DNA of 64,000 nucleotides from the NCBI RefSeq assembly GCF_000090795.2, contig NW_003546245.1, positions 540,380 to 604,379 on the forward strand, written 5' to 3'. Both the position numbers and the translations under genes were made by a program. Of the stretch, positions 54,509 to 64,000 are shown one piece after another (within the stretch, counting starts at the first letter, position 1; every line of letters starts with the position of its first letter). Below the pieces are notes generated by a model. It was not told the DNA's origin. It ran no database searches and saw only the letters and a list, made by a program, of their open reading frames with translations. The DNA comes from Amphimedon queenslandica. Lineage: Eukaryota > Porifera > Demospongiae > Haplosclerida > Niphatidae.

Positions 54509-57500
54509 ATGGCTCAGAAGCCAAAGCGTGTAGCTGGCTCAGGAAACAAAGAAAGGTCCTCCCCGCCTTCTGTAACCCCCCAAAAGAGCCTGCTAGCATG
54601 TATAACAGTGCTAATAGCTGCCATTACAATAGGATGGCTGATCAGAAATGACTCTCTGAGTCTGAGAAGAAGTGAGGACTTCAACATTCCATTTTTATTA
54701 GCCACACCCTTGTAAATAGATGGAGGAGGTGGTCCTAGTAGTTATGCTGCTAGTGTTGCTCCTCGTCTTGTATTTCCAAGGGACATGTCTTACAGGTTTA
54801 CATTAATGGCACTGTTTATAACTTATACACTTAACAGGGCAATAGCTGAGAGTAGACGACCTCTTATTTTGACTAAAACACTCATCGACAAGTATGTTTT
54901 CATTTTTATAAAATTTTACGACACATTGTGTATTGAACGTCCAAATGTCAAAAAGGGGAATGGGCTGGCTATGCAAGACTACTAAAAACCTATTTCATCA
55001 AAAATTACTAGGAGAGAATTCTTCATTTAAATTTTTTTCTGATACATATATACATGTACTTATGTTGCATAGAAACTTTGAACTCATTCCGATCAAGTTT
55101 GGATTTTTATGAATTTTTAAAGTTGCTCCAAAATCAGACCAATAACCATGGACTATATAGTACAGCATGAGTACTGCACCTGCTATATTGGGAATATAAT
55201 TAATAGCTCCCCCATATTTTTGTTTGTCATTCATTTGTGGGTATATACTTTTCGTACATCTGTCCAGGTGGAAAGCAAGGAGGACCTTCACTACAACATT
55301 TCTAGCGAAAAGATTAGAACAAGTGTCAGTTTACCACCAGGTTTGGTTTCATTACACGCAAGAATGCATGACCACACTGAATCATAAGATACTCTTACAG
55401 TATATCCCCACACACACACATTCACACAGCCAAAACAAAGACATTTCATCACGTTTCATGACCAGAAACCGCTAGAGCCGCTCCTGCTAGATGAGAGCTG
55501 GGATGATTTTAACGTGAAAATCAATATCAGCATCTCACAATTGCTACAATGGGTAATAATAATAGTAATAAATAAATAAATAAATAAATAATGATGGTGA
55601 TGATGATATTATACACACGCTTTATGCAGCAAAGAATTGATGATATCTTAACATTGTTACTACTACTAGGCTGTACTAGTATTTAAAAAATGTGATGCAT
55701 TTTTAGAATTTTGGAATTTGATTGTATAATGCATGTCCATCTGTTCTAAGATATGATATTTGATTCTTGGCAGTTAATGGCCAGCTGGAGTGAGTCAAAT
55801 TCTATTTCCACTTCAGCAACCATAATCAAGTCACATTTTCTTTATAATTCCAGGTGTTCGCAATTAATTTCTTTCTGTATACTTGTACACATGAAATCAT
55901 TTCCAGTGTATTGTTGACATTTGTTGTTCATTTTAGGATGATACTAATAACAATATTTTGACTACCAAAGAAGGTCCTTGGCATTACTACAGTCAAGATG
56001 TCAATCAGATAAGGTTTGAAACAACCCTATACTGATATTCAGTACGTGTATACCACTGTTGTTTTGCCTAGGAGTGTATTCCCTGATATTATCCATTACA
56101 TGCAACCTATTAATGATTTGATATTAAGTGAAGATAATGTTCAGGTTAGGGTATCCCTCTACACTTTCTATTTACTTTCTCTCCTCCTCCATTTTTCCTC
56201 TCTTTCTCTCTCTTCCTTAGGTCAATTTGTGGATTGGTCGTGCTGGCATTATAACTCATACGCATTATGATGCTACTTATAATTTCTTTGTGCAGCTTCA
56301 AGGGAGAAAGAGATTCACACTCTTCCCTCCAAACCAGACCCTCTACCTCTATCCTTGCCTTCATCCAGTTAGTAATCTCATGAATGACTAGAAATTTCAA
56401 TCTCTGTAGCACTATGGACATAGCCAGGTTGACATCCTTGCTCCAAATTTAGACCAATTCCCTTTGTTTGAGGGGTAAGTGTTACTCTTCTCTTTCATTC
56501 TCTTCATCTATCAATAGCTCAGAGGCTGTTGTGGCCGAGGTGGGTCCAGGTGACATGCTAGTCGTACCTCCTTACTGGTTTCATCACGTTGAGACTCTTG
56601 AGGAAAGCGTATCAATCAATGTGTGGAGTGATGCCCCAGAATACGCACTCATGAACAAGATGTATGTGTATCAGGCATTTCGCATGAAAGCACATACACA
56701 GACAATACTCCCACACACCTCCTCCTCCTTTACCGCACCACCCGCCTCTCTCCATAGATATTAGAGTACAAATATCGCCCATAGATATTGTGTACTCCTA
56801 ATATCTAAGCTCTCTCCCTACACTATACAATGAAAAACAACTTGCAATTTGTAGTACAGTGTTATCCTCACCATCTTTGTTGGTGGTATGTGTATCTCTA
56901 TTTGTTAGCTGTGGGTGGGTGTTTACACGTGTACACTATTTTGTAACTCGACTAATTGAAAATTGATTGTTTCTTTACTATCTAGTTATGCACAGCCGAT
57001 TCCATTTGAAGAGGAGTGGAGTTGGTCTGAATTGGTTATTGCAACTAACATATACACAACGATGGTAAGTGTTACTATTCATAAAGAGAGGGTGGATAAC
57101 ATTGGCCAATAAGACCATTAATTTATAACATTCCATGCATCACAGAAAGATGTGATACTATATTTTACTTTATATTTGTACTTCCTATTCATCATTTACT
57201 TGATGCAAGGTTGATATAAATATTGTGTGTGAGCTGCTGCACATACAGGAACCAATCATCTCACTAACAGCTAATTATCCTCTCCTGATGTAGTAGCTAT
57301 CAAAGCCTTTCCTTATACTAATTTGGACCGTTTCCTTCATGCTAGTCGTAGTATGACTAAATATGTTTGTATGTGATTTAATTGTGATGCTATTCTTACA
57401 AGCTTCACAGGTTTTGGCTTATTTGAGAGAAATAAAATTTTAATGTGCGCATGTAATGTATTAATATTGAAGATTGTCAAAATAATAATTGTTGCTCTAA

Positions 57501-58197
57501 TTTTTAAAAATTAGATTATCAAATCTGTGGGAATTTCTGATACTAAACAATTTGTTTCCAATCTAGTGAGACAGGTTTGTTATAGATTCTCTCATTTATT
57601 GTAATAAGTTTTGCTGTAGCGGTATCTTCCACTAGTGAAGAGGAGTAATATTGCATTTAATACAAATCACTATGAGGAATTAAATGAGATATTTAGGAGG
57701 ACTGACTGGAGTAGTAAAGTAAAGATGATATCACTTTAATATCTTAAACGACTCCTTTTATTCTATACTATAGGGACAACAATACAAACCTTTATTCCAA
57801 AAAGAAAGTCACCGGATATCTTTGCTTCTTGGAGAGCTACCCTCAAAGTGGGTTTGTTATTTTACAGGATTTTTGCAATCATTAGCCAGAAAGACTGTGA
57901 CATAGCTGCATGTATCTACCATATGCTGTTCTTCATAACAATGATATTAATATACACAAAGACATTGAGGCGTAATGATGAGTAGCATACCAAGCATAAC
58001 TTTGTATATCTACACTTAGTGCCTCGTGTGACTATTGTTATTGCTATGTTTGTAGGTCGACTATAAAAATATGTGTGGGTAACTACTTGGAACATTTGAT
58101 TCACAGGACCGTTGGATTGGAGCACGTCTGTCCTTTCCTTGCTGTTGCTTCTGGTTTAAGCCCAAGTGACTTCACTCCTTTGACTCTGGAATTTTAA
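54509..58197 (+). CDS. Membrane-anchored JmjC/cupin_8 Fe(II)-2-oxoglutarate oxygenase-like protein, 15 exons
   Basis: Fifteen exons join in phase to 453 aa. Two early introns are 48 and 42 nt (54672-54719, 54796-54837). One N-terminal helix (SLLACITVLIAAITIGWLI) precedes the catalytic domain and suggests a type II membrane protein facing the ER/Golgi lumen. The cupin core is SRRPLILTKTLIDKWKA, then VNLWIGRAGIITHTHYDATY with the HxD iron ligands, and then QLQGRKRFTLFPP, whose Lys fits 2-oxoglutarate binding. GPGDMLVVPPYWFHHVE follows with the distal His, then SVSINVWS. All three iron ligands are kept, so activity is plausible. The domain resembles JMJD8/HSPBAP1-like hydroxylases more than histone demethylases. 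The about 150 C-terminal residues after the cupin fold are not recognised. The substrate is unknown. Confidence 0.85.
54985..55145. repeat. Dispersed repeat monomer (JmjC gene intron)
   Basis: One monomer in inverted orientation: gagagaattcttcattt, then catgtacttatgttgc, then aatttttaaagttgctccaaa. The palindromic centre is decayed. Confidence 0.75.
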
Positions 58198-58324
58198 TTC
58201 TTAAATATTATTATTATTATTATTATATAAAGACCATCATTTTTACTCCTTGCATTAATTTTACCAAGTGAAGAAAGAGCTTATCTTGTAAGAGCTGTCT
58301 TGTCTGCTAGAGAAGGAATTGAGA

Positions 58325-58967
58325 ATGAGCGTTTCAAGTCTACCCAAAATAACTGTAAGTTCAAAAAGGCAGAGAGCTTGCAAGCTATAATTTTGCTGTC
58401 TTCTCGCAGGTTACTTCTGGAGGACACTCCAGCATCATGAGAGCCATCGAGGAAGTGAGCGAGTACATTGAAGAGCTCTCAGAAGAAAGCAGCGACCTGT
58501 TGGACGAAGATTTCGACCAGACCAGCTACTGGGAAGGTATCAAGAGCCAACTAGTCGACATTGCAAAGCTAGGCTTTGAAACGGATCTATTCAAGTGTGG
58601 CTGCGAGTCAGGGACTTCTTGTCCGTTCCACAGAGCTCCTGACAGGTCTCCTAAGTTCAGGCCAGCGGCGCCAGCCTCACCTAATTTTTACAGGCGACTC
58701 TCGGCTCCAGTTGGTGATAGAAAGGTGGATGTCAGTTATGGTGGCTTTGAAGAGCATTTCCTCAAAGTTAGCAAAGACATTGACTTTGAGATTGAAGAGG
58801 ATTCAGATCAGTCTGATGGGTCCCTCAATGGTAGCTCATCCTTCAGCAGAAGGAGAAGTCCTGCACTGAGACGAAAGAAGCCTCCCCAAAGACCTCCAGG
58901 AAACCGGATGTCCTTACCTCCTCAATCTCTGTCTTTCAGCTCACTTAACTCAACATTGCCCAAGTGA
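58325..58967 (+). CDS. Unrecognised 195 aa acidic/Ser-rich protein, 2 exons
   Basis: Exon 58325-58354 (MSVSSLPKIT) and exon 58410-58967 join in phase. The start lies 127 bp after the JmjC stop, on the same strand. The first third is acidic and helical (EEVSEYIEELSEESSDLLDE), then YWEGIKSQLVDIAKLGFETD and a small Cys/His cluster, CGCESGTSCPFH (four Cys-like ligands within 12 residues, possibly a metal site). The rest is low-complexity with Ser-Pro, RRRSPALRRKKPPQRPPG and poly-Ser runs. This suggests a disordered scaffold or signalling protein with SH3- or 14-3-3-type sites. I recognise no family. Confidence 0.6.
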
Positions 58968-59229
58968 AACACTCATCTTCCTCCCACTTGTGTTCTATTT
59001 TTTGCATTGGTATTCTTTATTGTTTATATATTTTTTTGCTTCAGTTTTATAGTTGCATTTTGTATTGTCACAAGTCGAAAACTTGCACTTAATTTCGCTA
59101 ATTAAATGTGTTGACTTGCTGCTCCTACTACACATTACATAATAACAAGAGTGGATAATAATGATTGCATTAATCATTAATTTGGGTCGTTTGATTCTCT
59201 TTATACATGTACTCACAGACAGGCACATG

Positions 59230-60960
59230 TTGATGCACACAGTGGAACAGGCATACAAAAAATTTCAGCTCAAACTTTGTACATGGCATAACATCATTCA
59301 GAAAATGTAGTAAAAATTCACAGTAATTTTTGAGCCTTTTTTTGGAAAGAATCATGGGCTATAACCTTTGCTTTAAAAAAATATATTGGTTGATTTTCAA
59401 AAATTGTGTTAACTTAAGAATTCTTCAGTGGAATCAGCTCAAACTTTTTACACAGTATAAGGACATCAATGTGTATCAGAAATAGTAATAAAAAATTGGG
59501 GCCATTTTTTGGACAAAACCATGGGCTATAGCCTTGGGTATTTTTCAGAATTTTGGCGTTTTCTTAAAATGACCGTAACTTGAAAATTTTAATTCGGGAT
59601 CAGCTCAAACTTTCTACAGAGCATAAGGACATCAATATGTATCAGAAAATGTAATAAAAAATTGAGGTAATTTCGGAGCCATTTTTTTGAAAAAACCATG
59701 GGCTATAGCCTTGGGTATTTTTCAGAATTTTGGTGTTTTCTTAAAATGGCCATAACTCAAAAAATTTTTATTGGAATCAGCTCAAACTTGCTACACAGCA
59801 TAAGGACATCAATATGTATCAGAAAATGTAATAAAAAATTGAAGTGATTTCAGAGCCATTTTTTTGAAAAAACCATGGGCTATTATAGCCTTGGGTATTT
59901 TTCAGAATTTTGGAGTTTTCTTAAAATGACCGTAACTTGAAAATTTTAATTCGGGATCAGCTCAAACTTTCTACAGAGCATAAGGACATCAATATGTATC
60001 AGAAAATGTAATAAAAAATTCGGGTGATTTTGGAGCCATTTAAAAAAAAACCATGGGCTATAGCCTTGGGTATTTTTCAGAATTTTTGCGCTTTCTTAAA
60101 ATGACCGTAACTTAAAAATTTTAAGTCGGAATGAGCTCAAACTTTCTACAGAGCATAAGGACATCAATATGTATTAGAAAATGTAATAAAAAATTGAGGT
60201 GATTTCGGAGCCATTTTTTTGAAAAAAACCATGCCTTGGGTATTTTTCAGAATTTTGGTGTTTTCTTAAAATGGCCATAACTTGAAAATTTTAAGTCGAA
60301 ATCAGCTCAAACTTTCTACAGAGCATAAGGACATCAATATGTATCAGAAAATGTAATAAAAATTTAAGTGATTTCAGAGCCTTTTTTTTAACCATGGGCT
60401 ATAGCCTTGGGTATTTTTCAGAATTTTGGCATTTTCTTAAAATGCCCATAGCTTGAAAATTTTAAGTCGGAATCAGCTCAAACTTTCTACACAGCATAAG
60501 GACATCAATATGTATCAGAAAATGTAATAAAAAATTGAAGTGATTTCAGAGCCATTTTTTTGAAAAAACTATGGGCTATAGCCTTGGGTATTTTTCAGAA
60601 TTTTGGTGTTTTCTTAAAATGGCCATAACTCAAAAATTTTTTATTGAAATCAGCTCAAACTTGCTACACAGCATAAGGACATCAATATGTATCAGAAAAT
60701 GTAATAAAAAATTGAAGTGATTTCGGAGCCATTTTTTTGAAAAAACCATGGACTATAGCCTTGGGTATTTTTCAGAATTTTGGCATTTTCTTAAAATGGC
60801 CATAACTTGAAAATTTAAAATAGGAATCAGCTCAAACTTTCTACACAGCATAAGGACATCAATATGTATCAGAAAATGTAATAAAAAATTCGGGTGAATT
60901 CGGAGCCATTTTTTCTAAAACTATAAATTTGCTATTTTTTCTACATAGCATAAAGACATT
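59230..60960. repeat. Satellite: ~10 tandem copies of a ~174 bp unit
   Basis: The marker cagctcaaact occurs at 59266, 59435, 59601, 59778, 59958, 60133 (one change), 60303, 60474, 60651 and 60828. Spacings are 166-180 bp, mean about 174. The unit also contains cataaggacatcaatatg, tcagaaaatgtaataaaaaa, gggctatagccttgggtatt and a variant of cttaaaatggccataact. The first copy is the most diverged. The part aaactttctaca(c/g)agcataa...acat...atcagaaaa matches the dispersed palindrome-centred family, so the two share ancestry. No open frame is present. Confidence 0.95.
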
Positions 60961-60987
60961 CCAAAATGTTTTTCTAGAAGCATAAGA

Positions 60988-61149
60988 CTAAAAACTAAAC
61001 AAACCATACAGTCCACTCATCAATTTCATTAGGTATAAACTATCATTTTCTATTTTACGTTCAACCACTCGCTGTATCCGTGGTACAAGAAAGTCAATAT
61101 ACCAGCCCGATGTTGGTGATGTTGATGTTGCAATATCTGATGGTGACAT
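60988..61149 (-). CDS. Small orphan ORF, 53 aa (possible exon or gene remnant)
   Basis: MSPSDIATSTSPTSGWYIDF at the N-terminus, then a basic/amphipathic stretch with VPRIQRVVERKIEND, ending in a stop at 60988. Codon usage looks coding, in contrast to the surrounding satellite and AT-rich DNA, and the amino-acid composition is not low-complexity. It could be a terminal exon of a minus-strand gene or a fragment left by the satellite expansion. I do not recognise it. Confidence 0.35.
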   Translation of the reverse strand: MSPSDIATSTSPTSGWYIDFLVPRIQRVVERKIENDSLYLMKLMSGLYGLFSF

Positions 61150-61414
61150 TCTACTCCATTGATTTCATTTAATTTAATTTTAATTTATCATAACTTGCCT
61201 AAATTATTTATCTATTTATTATGTCGTTCATTTGCGTGTCCCTCCTTTCACTTTTATTTCAAAGAGCATCTATTTAAAATAATTAAAATAATGTCACTTT
61301 AGTATCTGTTGCAACATAAATAAATCATTACAAAGTAGGCCTAACATAATTTTGATTGCAACAAAGTTATAATAACAGCGTTTCCCTGCCTAGTCTTGCG
61401 GAGCTATTCCTTGT

Positions 61415-62715
61415 CTAGTTTATGGGAAATGCCCTAAAGAAAGAAAAAAAATATCATGTAATGGCAATGTAATCAAAATTAAACTTACAAGGTTGTATCC
61501 TATTATTAGAAATAAATGCACTAAATAAAGAAGTATGATTAAGATGCATAATATTTCATTATTATACCTTCTAGCAGATTTAGCTATTTTTTGCTCAAAA
61601 TGCCGATCCACAAAGTGGATCTTATCTGGCGTCACCAGAACATCAGGTGGAATATAATCTTGCCCAGTCTTAAGTACAAGTTCACCGTCGCCTAAGAATT
61701 GGAAAGAAATTAAAACCAAACGTAGGGCAGAGCGGCATTTTCACCACTTTTTTGCAAAGACATAATTTATTTTACACTATATTCAATGAAAAAAAAAACT
61801 TAAAATTTAAAGAGTGGGCCTAAACACAAAGTAAACAAAAGCAATTAATTGTACGTAGTACAGTAATTTTTAAGGAAGTAAAATCAAAATAAAACTTACA
61901 AACTTGCATCTCTGGATTCCCCTTCTCCTCGGAAATGGATTCAGGGGAGGCAGTACTGTATGTATATGAAATATAGTCCTCTCCAGAAACAGATTCACCA
62001 TCTAAAACTGAAATTAAGAAAAAACCTAAAAAGGACAGGTAACTTTTTCTTTATTATTCCAATTTTTAACATCGCTTTAATATTAGATTAAGCTTTGAAC
62101 TTTGTGATTAGCAAGGCTTTTGGAAAAAAAACAAATGAGAAAGCTCTTAGCTTGTTGCTGCACATCAACAGTCACTTGTGTATCAGGAGCCCAGGGTTAT
62201 ATCAAGATGTACTCTTGGTTTTATTAATTAATAATTATCACTTAATTAATATGGAACCCTTTTATACCAATACGTACATATGTCAGCACATACATTCTGG
62301 CACATGCATGTATATGGCTTCATTCAAAATACCACATAGCTGGTAATTTTGGAGGCAGAGAGGACAAATTCAGCGTTTTGACAGCTGTTTGCCTAGAACC
62401 CACCATTTTGAGCCATTATGTGCATGCTCAGTGGCACATGGCCACCAATTTGCCAAACACACCAATTAGCAGCTTGCTTCCACTTACCAGCTATACAGAC
62501 AGTACCTTATCTTACTAGATCTATGAACATATGACTAATAATCAGATTACCGTATAGTAGCCCACAACAAAACCAACACATGGGAGGAAAACATTGAGTG
62601 GTCTCACTGGTCTGCTTGCGTTAAACTTCTTACCTAGATAGTGTCCAATCCTGTGCTTACTAAGCGTAGGGTCTATGCTAAGATGGGAAGCAAAGTCAGT
62701 TTGAAAAGCGGCCAT
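61415..62715 (-). CDS. Unrecognised 110 aa protein, 4 exons
   Basis: Exons 62634-62715, 61900-62007, 61568-61691 and 61415-61433 have consensus splice sites and sum to 333 nt in phase. The protein begins MAAFQTDFASHLSIDPTLSK, has an acidic middle (DGESVSGEDYISYTYSTASP) and a more conserved-looking end (QDYIPPDVLVTPDKIHFVDR, then a basic IAKSARR). There is no signal peptide or membrane helix. The function is unknown. The start codon overlaps the predicted start of the divergent gene at 62714. Confidence 0.55.
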
Positions 62716-63860
62716 GACTCCTCTGATTCACGAAACTAAACTTTTTGCCCAGAGCCCACGCCTAAGTAAGACACGTGGTTAGATTCCTGTGGGTGCGGTT
62801 TTAAGTTAACTGGCCGGTGGTCACTCCCACAAAATTTTAAGATAAAAATGGAGAGAAAATTAACCTTGAGCAACAACTACGTTACGATGATGATGGAAGA
62901 ACTCGCTTTGCCCCATTCCAGCTATCAGTGAGCTGGCTTCAGACGATACCTGCTCCCTCCAGGTACATAATACTGCAAGAAGAAACAGCGTCTCCTCAAT
63001 CTTCGGCCTTGCACTGAACCACGGAAGATCAGCAGGGAGAGCCAGCGTACCCACCATCAGTGCAGCTGATAGAGAGAGGCTCAGGCAAGGGAGCAACGCT
63101 TACAAAGCTGCCAGTAACCTACAAACCAGCCAGAGCCTCAAATCCCGTTTCAAGAAATACCAGTACATCAGATCATCCTCCAATAATTCAACGGAGAGCA
63201 TAGAGCAAAGCGGGATACTGAGCAAACTGGACGAGACCTTTGCACAGATCAAGTCCCAACTGGTAAACAAACTACACCTGCAGACATAACAATAATTTCA
63301 ATTTTAAAAACCACATCCCTTTTAAAATCCTCTTTTCTTTGCAGAATAACTTATCAGAGGAGAACAGAACAGTGAGGACTAGAGTCCACTCTCTTACAGA
63401 AGCAGTCAGTGAGCTATGCTCTCATTTCAGCACAAGAAACAGCGAAGACGAAGATGATGAAGAAATTGACGGAGAGGACAACCTGTCCCTCTCTCTCCCA
63501 TCCAATGGCATACAGCGAATGCACAGCGTTCCCCCTTTCTCAACAGGCTGGAGAGATCTTGAGGTATTTGATGAAGACCTAATGGACACTAACACATTAA
63601 GCAATGACTGGGAAAGGATAAGCTGGGTAAAGAGCCTCGAAAGAAGTGGAGAAACAAATCTGATAGGATTACACAATGCCAGAGTCCCTTGCATCATAAT
63701 GGTAGATGATTGCAATGACAGCACTAGTGAGGAAGAAAATGGAGAGCAAGAAATAAATGGAGGAAATGACAGACATGAAGACACAGGAGCCACTGAGAAC
63801 GAATGTGATAGAACAAACGAAGAGGATTATAAATATGGAGGATTTGACATTGATACATGA
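62714..63860 (+). CDS. Unrecognised 302 aa protein with a short coiled coil and acidic tail, 3 exons
   Basis: Exons 62714-62765, 62922-63262 and 63345-63860 join in phase (909 nt with stop). The start MTPLIHETKLFAQSPRL was chosen because the downstream frame has no Met before residue ~130. The donor AA|GTAAGA with the acceptor ccccattccag is the only join I found that gives an uninterrupted frame. The protein has a basic Ser-rich N-terminal half (GLALNHGRSAGRASVPTIS), a predicted coiled coil (SKLDETFAQIKSQLNNLSEE, then NRTVRTRVHSLTEAVSELCS), and a long acidic tail rich in Glu/Asp/Asn. It is probably cytosolic or nuclear, and no family is recognised. Confidence 0.6.
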
Positions 63861-64000
63861 TTTAATGCAGACATGATGCACATTAAATAATTATATTAAT
63901 TATCATTATAGTCATATTTGCTTTAATGCAATTGTGAATATTTTCAACAAACAAAATAGTGTCATTCAATACTTGAGCAGGTGCTACCTTGCATACGCTA
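63861..64000. other. 3' flank, no further gene seen
   Basis: AT-rich sequence after the last stop codon. Nothing is supported up to the window edge. Confidence 0.5.

Noticed and set aside
59230-60960. CRISPR-like array
   Set aside because: The ~174 bp units are contiguous and repetitive throughout, with no short conserved repeat and unique spacers.
62848-62930. ATG at 62848 (MERKLTLSNNYVTMMM) as start of the last gene
   Set aside because: Its frame stops after 27 residues, and I found no donor/acceptor pair that leads in phase to the long downstream frame. The exon at 62714 does.

Overview
The window looks like a piece of an animal nuclear genome, most likely a demosponge such as Amphimedon. 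The grounds are animal-type gene structures with many very short introns (several of 42-48 nt), AT-rich spacers full of (ATT)n and (GA)n runs, near-vertebrate conservation of housekeeping and ciliary proteins, and lineage-type expansions of intronless class A GPCRs and multi-pass membrane proteins. This assignment is inferred from gene content; no species marker was tested. I found no virus-derived element.

Layout. 1-1.25 kb: the 5' end of a minus-strand receptor L-domain/furin-like gene. 1.5-26.1 kb: a complete 60-exon outer-arm axonemal dynein heavy chain (DNAH9/11/17 class, 4467 aa by exon sum, all splice phases consistent). One of its introns (15115-19344) holds three same-strand, intronless GPCR genes in a tandem array whose repeat unit carries a copied tail of the upstream dynein exon. 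26.5-37.3 kb: an intronless accessory block. It has a type II membrane protein with an extracellular fibrinogen-like domain, a convergent multi-pass receptor-like gene, a POT-like transporter, and a second, 5'-truncated copy of the fibrinogen-like gene with a second multi-pass gene.

38.3-58.2 kb is a gene-dense conserved block: NDE1/NDEL1 (-), BFAR (+), THOC1 (-), an MSMO1-like sterol oxidase (+), DNAI2 (-), RPS2 (+), a DUF1295 membrane reductase-like gene (-) and a membrane-anchored JmjC/cupin protein (+). Most neighbours are paired head to head over 0.1-0.35 kb, so shared promoters are likely. 58.3-64 kb holds three genes I do not recognise and a 1.7 kb satellite of about ten copies of a ~174 bp unit. 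Two of those genes are divergent and their predicted start codons overlap in one CATG.

A dispersed repeat family built round the perfect palindrome CCCTGTACTATAGTACAGGG recurs in introns and spacers. One copy is a ~330 bp fold-back hairpin inside the dynein gene, and the satellite monomer is clearly related to it.

Functionally, DNAH9 and DNAI2 are two subunits of the same ciliary outer dynein arm, and NDE1 is a regulator of cytoplasmic dynein. The accessory block is the best place to look for undescribed biology: a phosphotyrosine-motif receptor with a fibrinogen-like ectodomain and a multi-pass protein with a conserved cytoplasmic tail were duplicated together as a convergent pair.
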